A stretch of 8,740 nt of DNA from Elusimicrobia bacterium RIFCSPLOWO2_01_FULL_64_13 (GTDB lineage Bacteria > Elusimicrobiota > Elusimicrobia > 2-02-FULL-39-32). The translations under genes and the position numbers were made by a program. Positions within the stretch are counted from its first letter, which is position 1; each line of letters starts with the position of its first letter. The notes beneath the pieces were generated by a model that was given only the letters and a program-made list of their open reading frames with translations, was not told the DNA's origin and did no database searches. The stretch lies in assembly GCA_001800095.1 (NCBI GenBank), contig MGUT01000029.1, forward strand, positions 12,458 to 21,197, written 5' to 3'. Positions 7,471 to 8,740 of the stretch are shown piece after piece.

Positions 7471-8740
7471 CTAAACGAGCGTCGCCCCGTAGGAGCTCGA
7501 CGACGTGTATTTGGAGTACCGGTAGAGAAAGCTGTTGCGCATGTTCTTTTCCTGCTCCTTCCAGCGGGAGAGCCGCACCTTGATCTCGGTGTCGGTCAGC
7601 CGCACGGAAAGGGCCTTGTCGAAAAAGTTCCAGAATATGATGTCGCCGTCCTGCAGGACGGAGAGGGCGCTCCCCGCCGCCGCCTCGGGCGAAACGTGGA
7701 CGAAAGCGGGAGTGCGTCCCGAGCTCGTGAGCCGCCCGTCCGTCAGGAACACGACCGAATCCCCCAGCCCCCGGTCCTCGATGGCGCGCTCGACCGCGTC
7801 CAGGGACGGCATGCCGGGACTGCCCTTGGGGCCGGCATAGCGCAGCACGATGACTTCCCCCTTCTTGATCTTTTTGGAGGCGATCGCCGAGCGGCAGGCG
7901 GCCTCCGAATCGAACACCCGGGCCGGACCGGAACTGACCAGGGACGACTCCTTCAGTCCGGCCACGCGGAAAATGGCGCCTTCCCGGGCGAGGTTCCCGA
8001 AAAGGACCCCCAGGCCGCCGTGCTTCCTGAACGGGCGGCTCATTTTATAGGAGGACCTCATCGCGGCGTGCTCGCGCGCCACCTCGACGATATTCTTGCC
8101 GATCACCATGGGACTGGGCTGAAGCGAGGTCGCGATGGCCCCCAGGAGCCCGGGCAGTCCTCCCCAGTCCTGGAACTCCGCCATGGAGAACTCTCCGGCG
8201 CGATTCACGGGGACCAGCTGCGGGATCCTTTTCGAGCCGTCATTGAAAAGCGACAGGGGCAGAGGCACCCCGGACTCGTAGGCCAGGGCCGAGAGGTGCA
8301 GAACGGTCTCGCAGGAATTGCCCAGGGCCATGTCCACGGACACCGCGTTCTGGAACGCCGCCTGCGAGAAGAACCGGCGCGGGGAGATGTTCTGCTTGGC
8401 CATCTCCACGGCGCGGCGTCCGGCCCATTCCGCGAAATGGACCTCGTCCGGCTCGCATTCGGCCGCCTGGGCCGCGGCGGCGGCCCCCTTCTCCTTCTTC
8501 GGAAAAAGCTGTTCGATCGCCCCGAGTTTCGTGAGGCCGAAGACCTCCAGGACCACCAGCATGGAACATTGGCTGTACGTCGGTCCCGGGGCGGCGCCCG
8601 GAAAAAGGCCCCAGCGGCGGTAGCAGGGCATGAAAAGGGCCGGGACGCCGCAGCGGATGGCGGCCATCATCATGCCCACCAGCGAACTCACCGACCAGGG
8701 CACCATGAGGAGCCCGCCCAGGTTCTCCTGGTGGACCACG
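7471..8740 (-). CDS. Divergent IlvD/Edd-family dehydratase-like protein (5' end outside window)
   Basis: About 422 C-terminal residues are visible; family members are usually 550-615, so roughly 130-190 are probably missing beyond the edge, and the GTG at 8739 is not taken as the start. Family landmarks (visible numbering): GMMMAAIRCGVPALF (22-36), NAVSVDMALG (131-140), HGGLGVLFGNLAREGAIFRV (240-259), GPARVFDSEA (271-280), LRYAGPKGSPGMP (299-311), FLTDGRL (331-337), HVSPEAA (348-354) and a typical end RYSKYTSSSSYGA. Several active-site motifs are changed: the NCDK segment before GM.MAA reads SVSSLV, GGSTN reads GNSCE, PGMxE reads PGMPS, TDGRFSGG reads TDGRLTSSG, and the GSCSGM Cys region is shortened (SQCSML, Cys58). 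Position before ilvBNC suggests the ilvD slot, dihydroxy-acid dehydration to 2-keto acids, but these losses make ordinary activity doubtful. A specialised or inactive paralogue is possible. ilvB begins 13 bases downstream. Confidence 0.8.
   Translation of the reverse strand, partial: VVHQENLGGLLMVPWSVSSLVGMMMAAIRCGVPALFMPCYRRWGLFPGAAPGPTYSQCSMLVVLEVFGLTKLGAIEQLFPKKEKGAAAAAQAAECEPDEVHFAEWAGRRAVEMAKQNISPRRFFSQAAFQNAVSVDMALGNSCETVLHLSALAYESGVPLPLSLFNDGSKRIPQLVPVNRAGEFSMAEFQDWGGLPGLLGAIATSLQPSPMVIGKNIVEVAREHAAMRSSYKMSRPFRKHGGLGVLFGNLAREGAIFRVAGLKESSLVSSGPARVFDSEAACRSAIASKKIKKGEVIVLRYAGPKGSPGMPSLDAVERAIEDRGLGDSVVFLTDGRLTSSGRTPAFVHVSPEAAAGSALSVLQDGDIIFWNFFDKALSVRLTDTEIKVRLSRWKEQEKNMRNSFLYRYSKYTSSSSYGATLV

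Noticed and set aside
5451..7583. A 710-codon open frame on the plus strand opposite ilvB and ilvN
   Set aside because: It is antisense to well-conserved genes; its His-, Gly- and Arg-rich composition is typical of a GC-rich shadow frame, and no domain is recognisable.

Overview
The window is a GC-rich bacterial segment with one continuous run of eleven genes, all on the minus strand, so transcription runs from high to low coordinates. No gene-free stretch exceeds about 85 bases, and I see no tRNA, rRNA, insertion sequence, CRISPR array, promoter or convincing rho-independent terminator. The long plus-strand open frames are shadows of the minus-strand genes. The genes are clearly bacterial (SecY, IF-1, bL36, uS13, uS11, type I methionine aminopeptidase, long-form adenylate kinase). 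I cannot assign a phylum from sequence reading alone.

In transcription order the first half (8740 to 4087) is a branched-chain amino acid block. It holds a divergent IlvD/Edd-family protein (5' end outside the window), the acetolactate synthase large subunit ilvB, its regulatory subunit ilvN, and the ketol-acid reductoisomerase ilvC. Each is separated from the next by exactly 13 bases. IlvB/N and IlvC catalyse the first two common steps of valine and isoleucine synthesis. The third step would be dehydration by IlvD, but the IlvD-like protein lacks several residues expected of an active dihydroxy-acid dehydratase.

The second half (4087 to 1) is the distal spc operon running into the alpha operon in classical order: secY, adk, map, infA, rpmJ, rpsM, rpsK (cut by the window edge). 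secY, adk and map are joined by 1- or 4-base overlaps, infA follows map after 7 bases, and the r-protein genes have gaps of 52 to 84 bases, one of which carries a strong GC hairpin.

The unusual feature is the join. ilvC ends directly at secY: the ilvC stop and the secY GTG start share one base (TAGTG), and the secY ribosome binding site lies inside the last ilvC codons. In the standard arrangement rplO (uL15) precedes secY. Here a valine/isoleucine block takes that place and appears to be co-transcribed and translationally coupled with the protein-export channel and translation genes. The second notable point is the divergent IlvD-like protein. Smaller points are an insertion in IlvB next to its active-site region, an atypical IlvC cofactor loop and an adenylate kinase with an apparent zinc-type LID.
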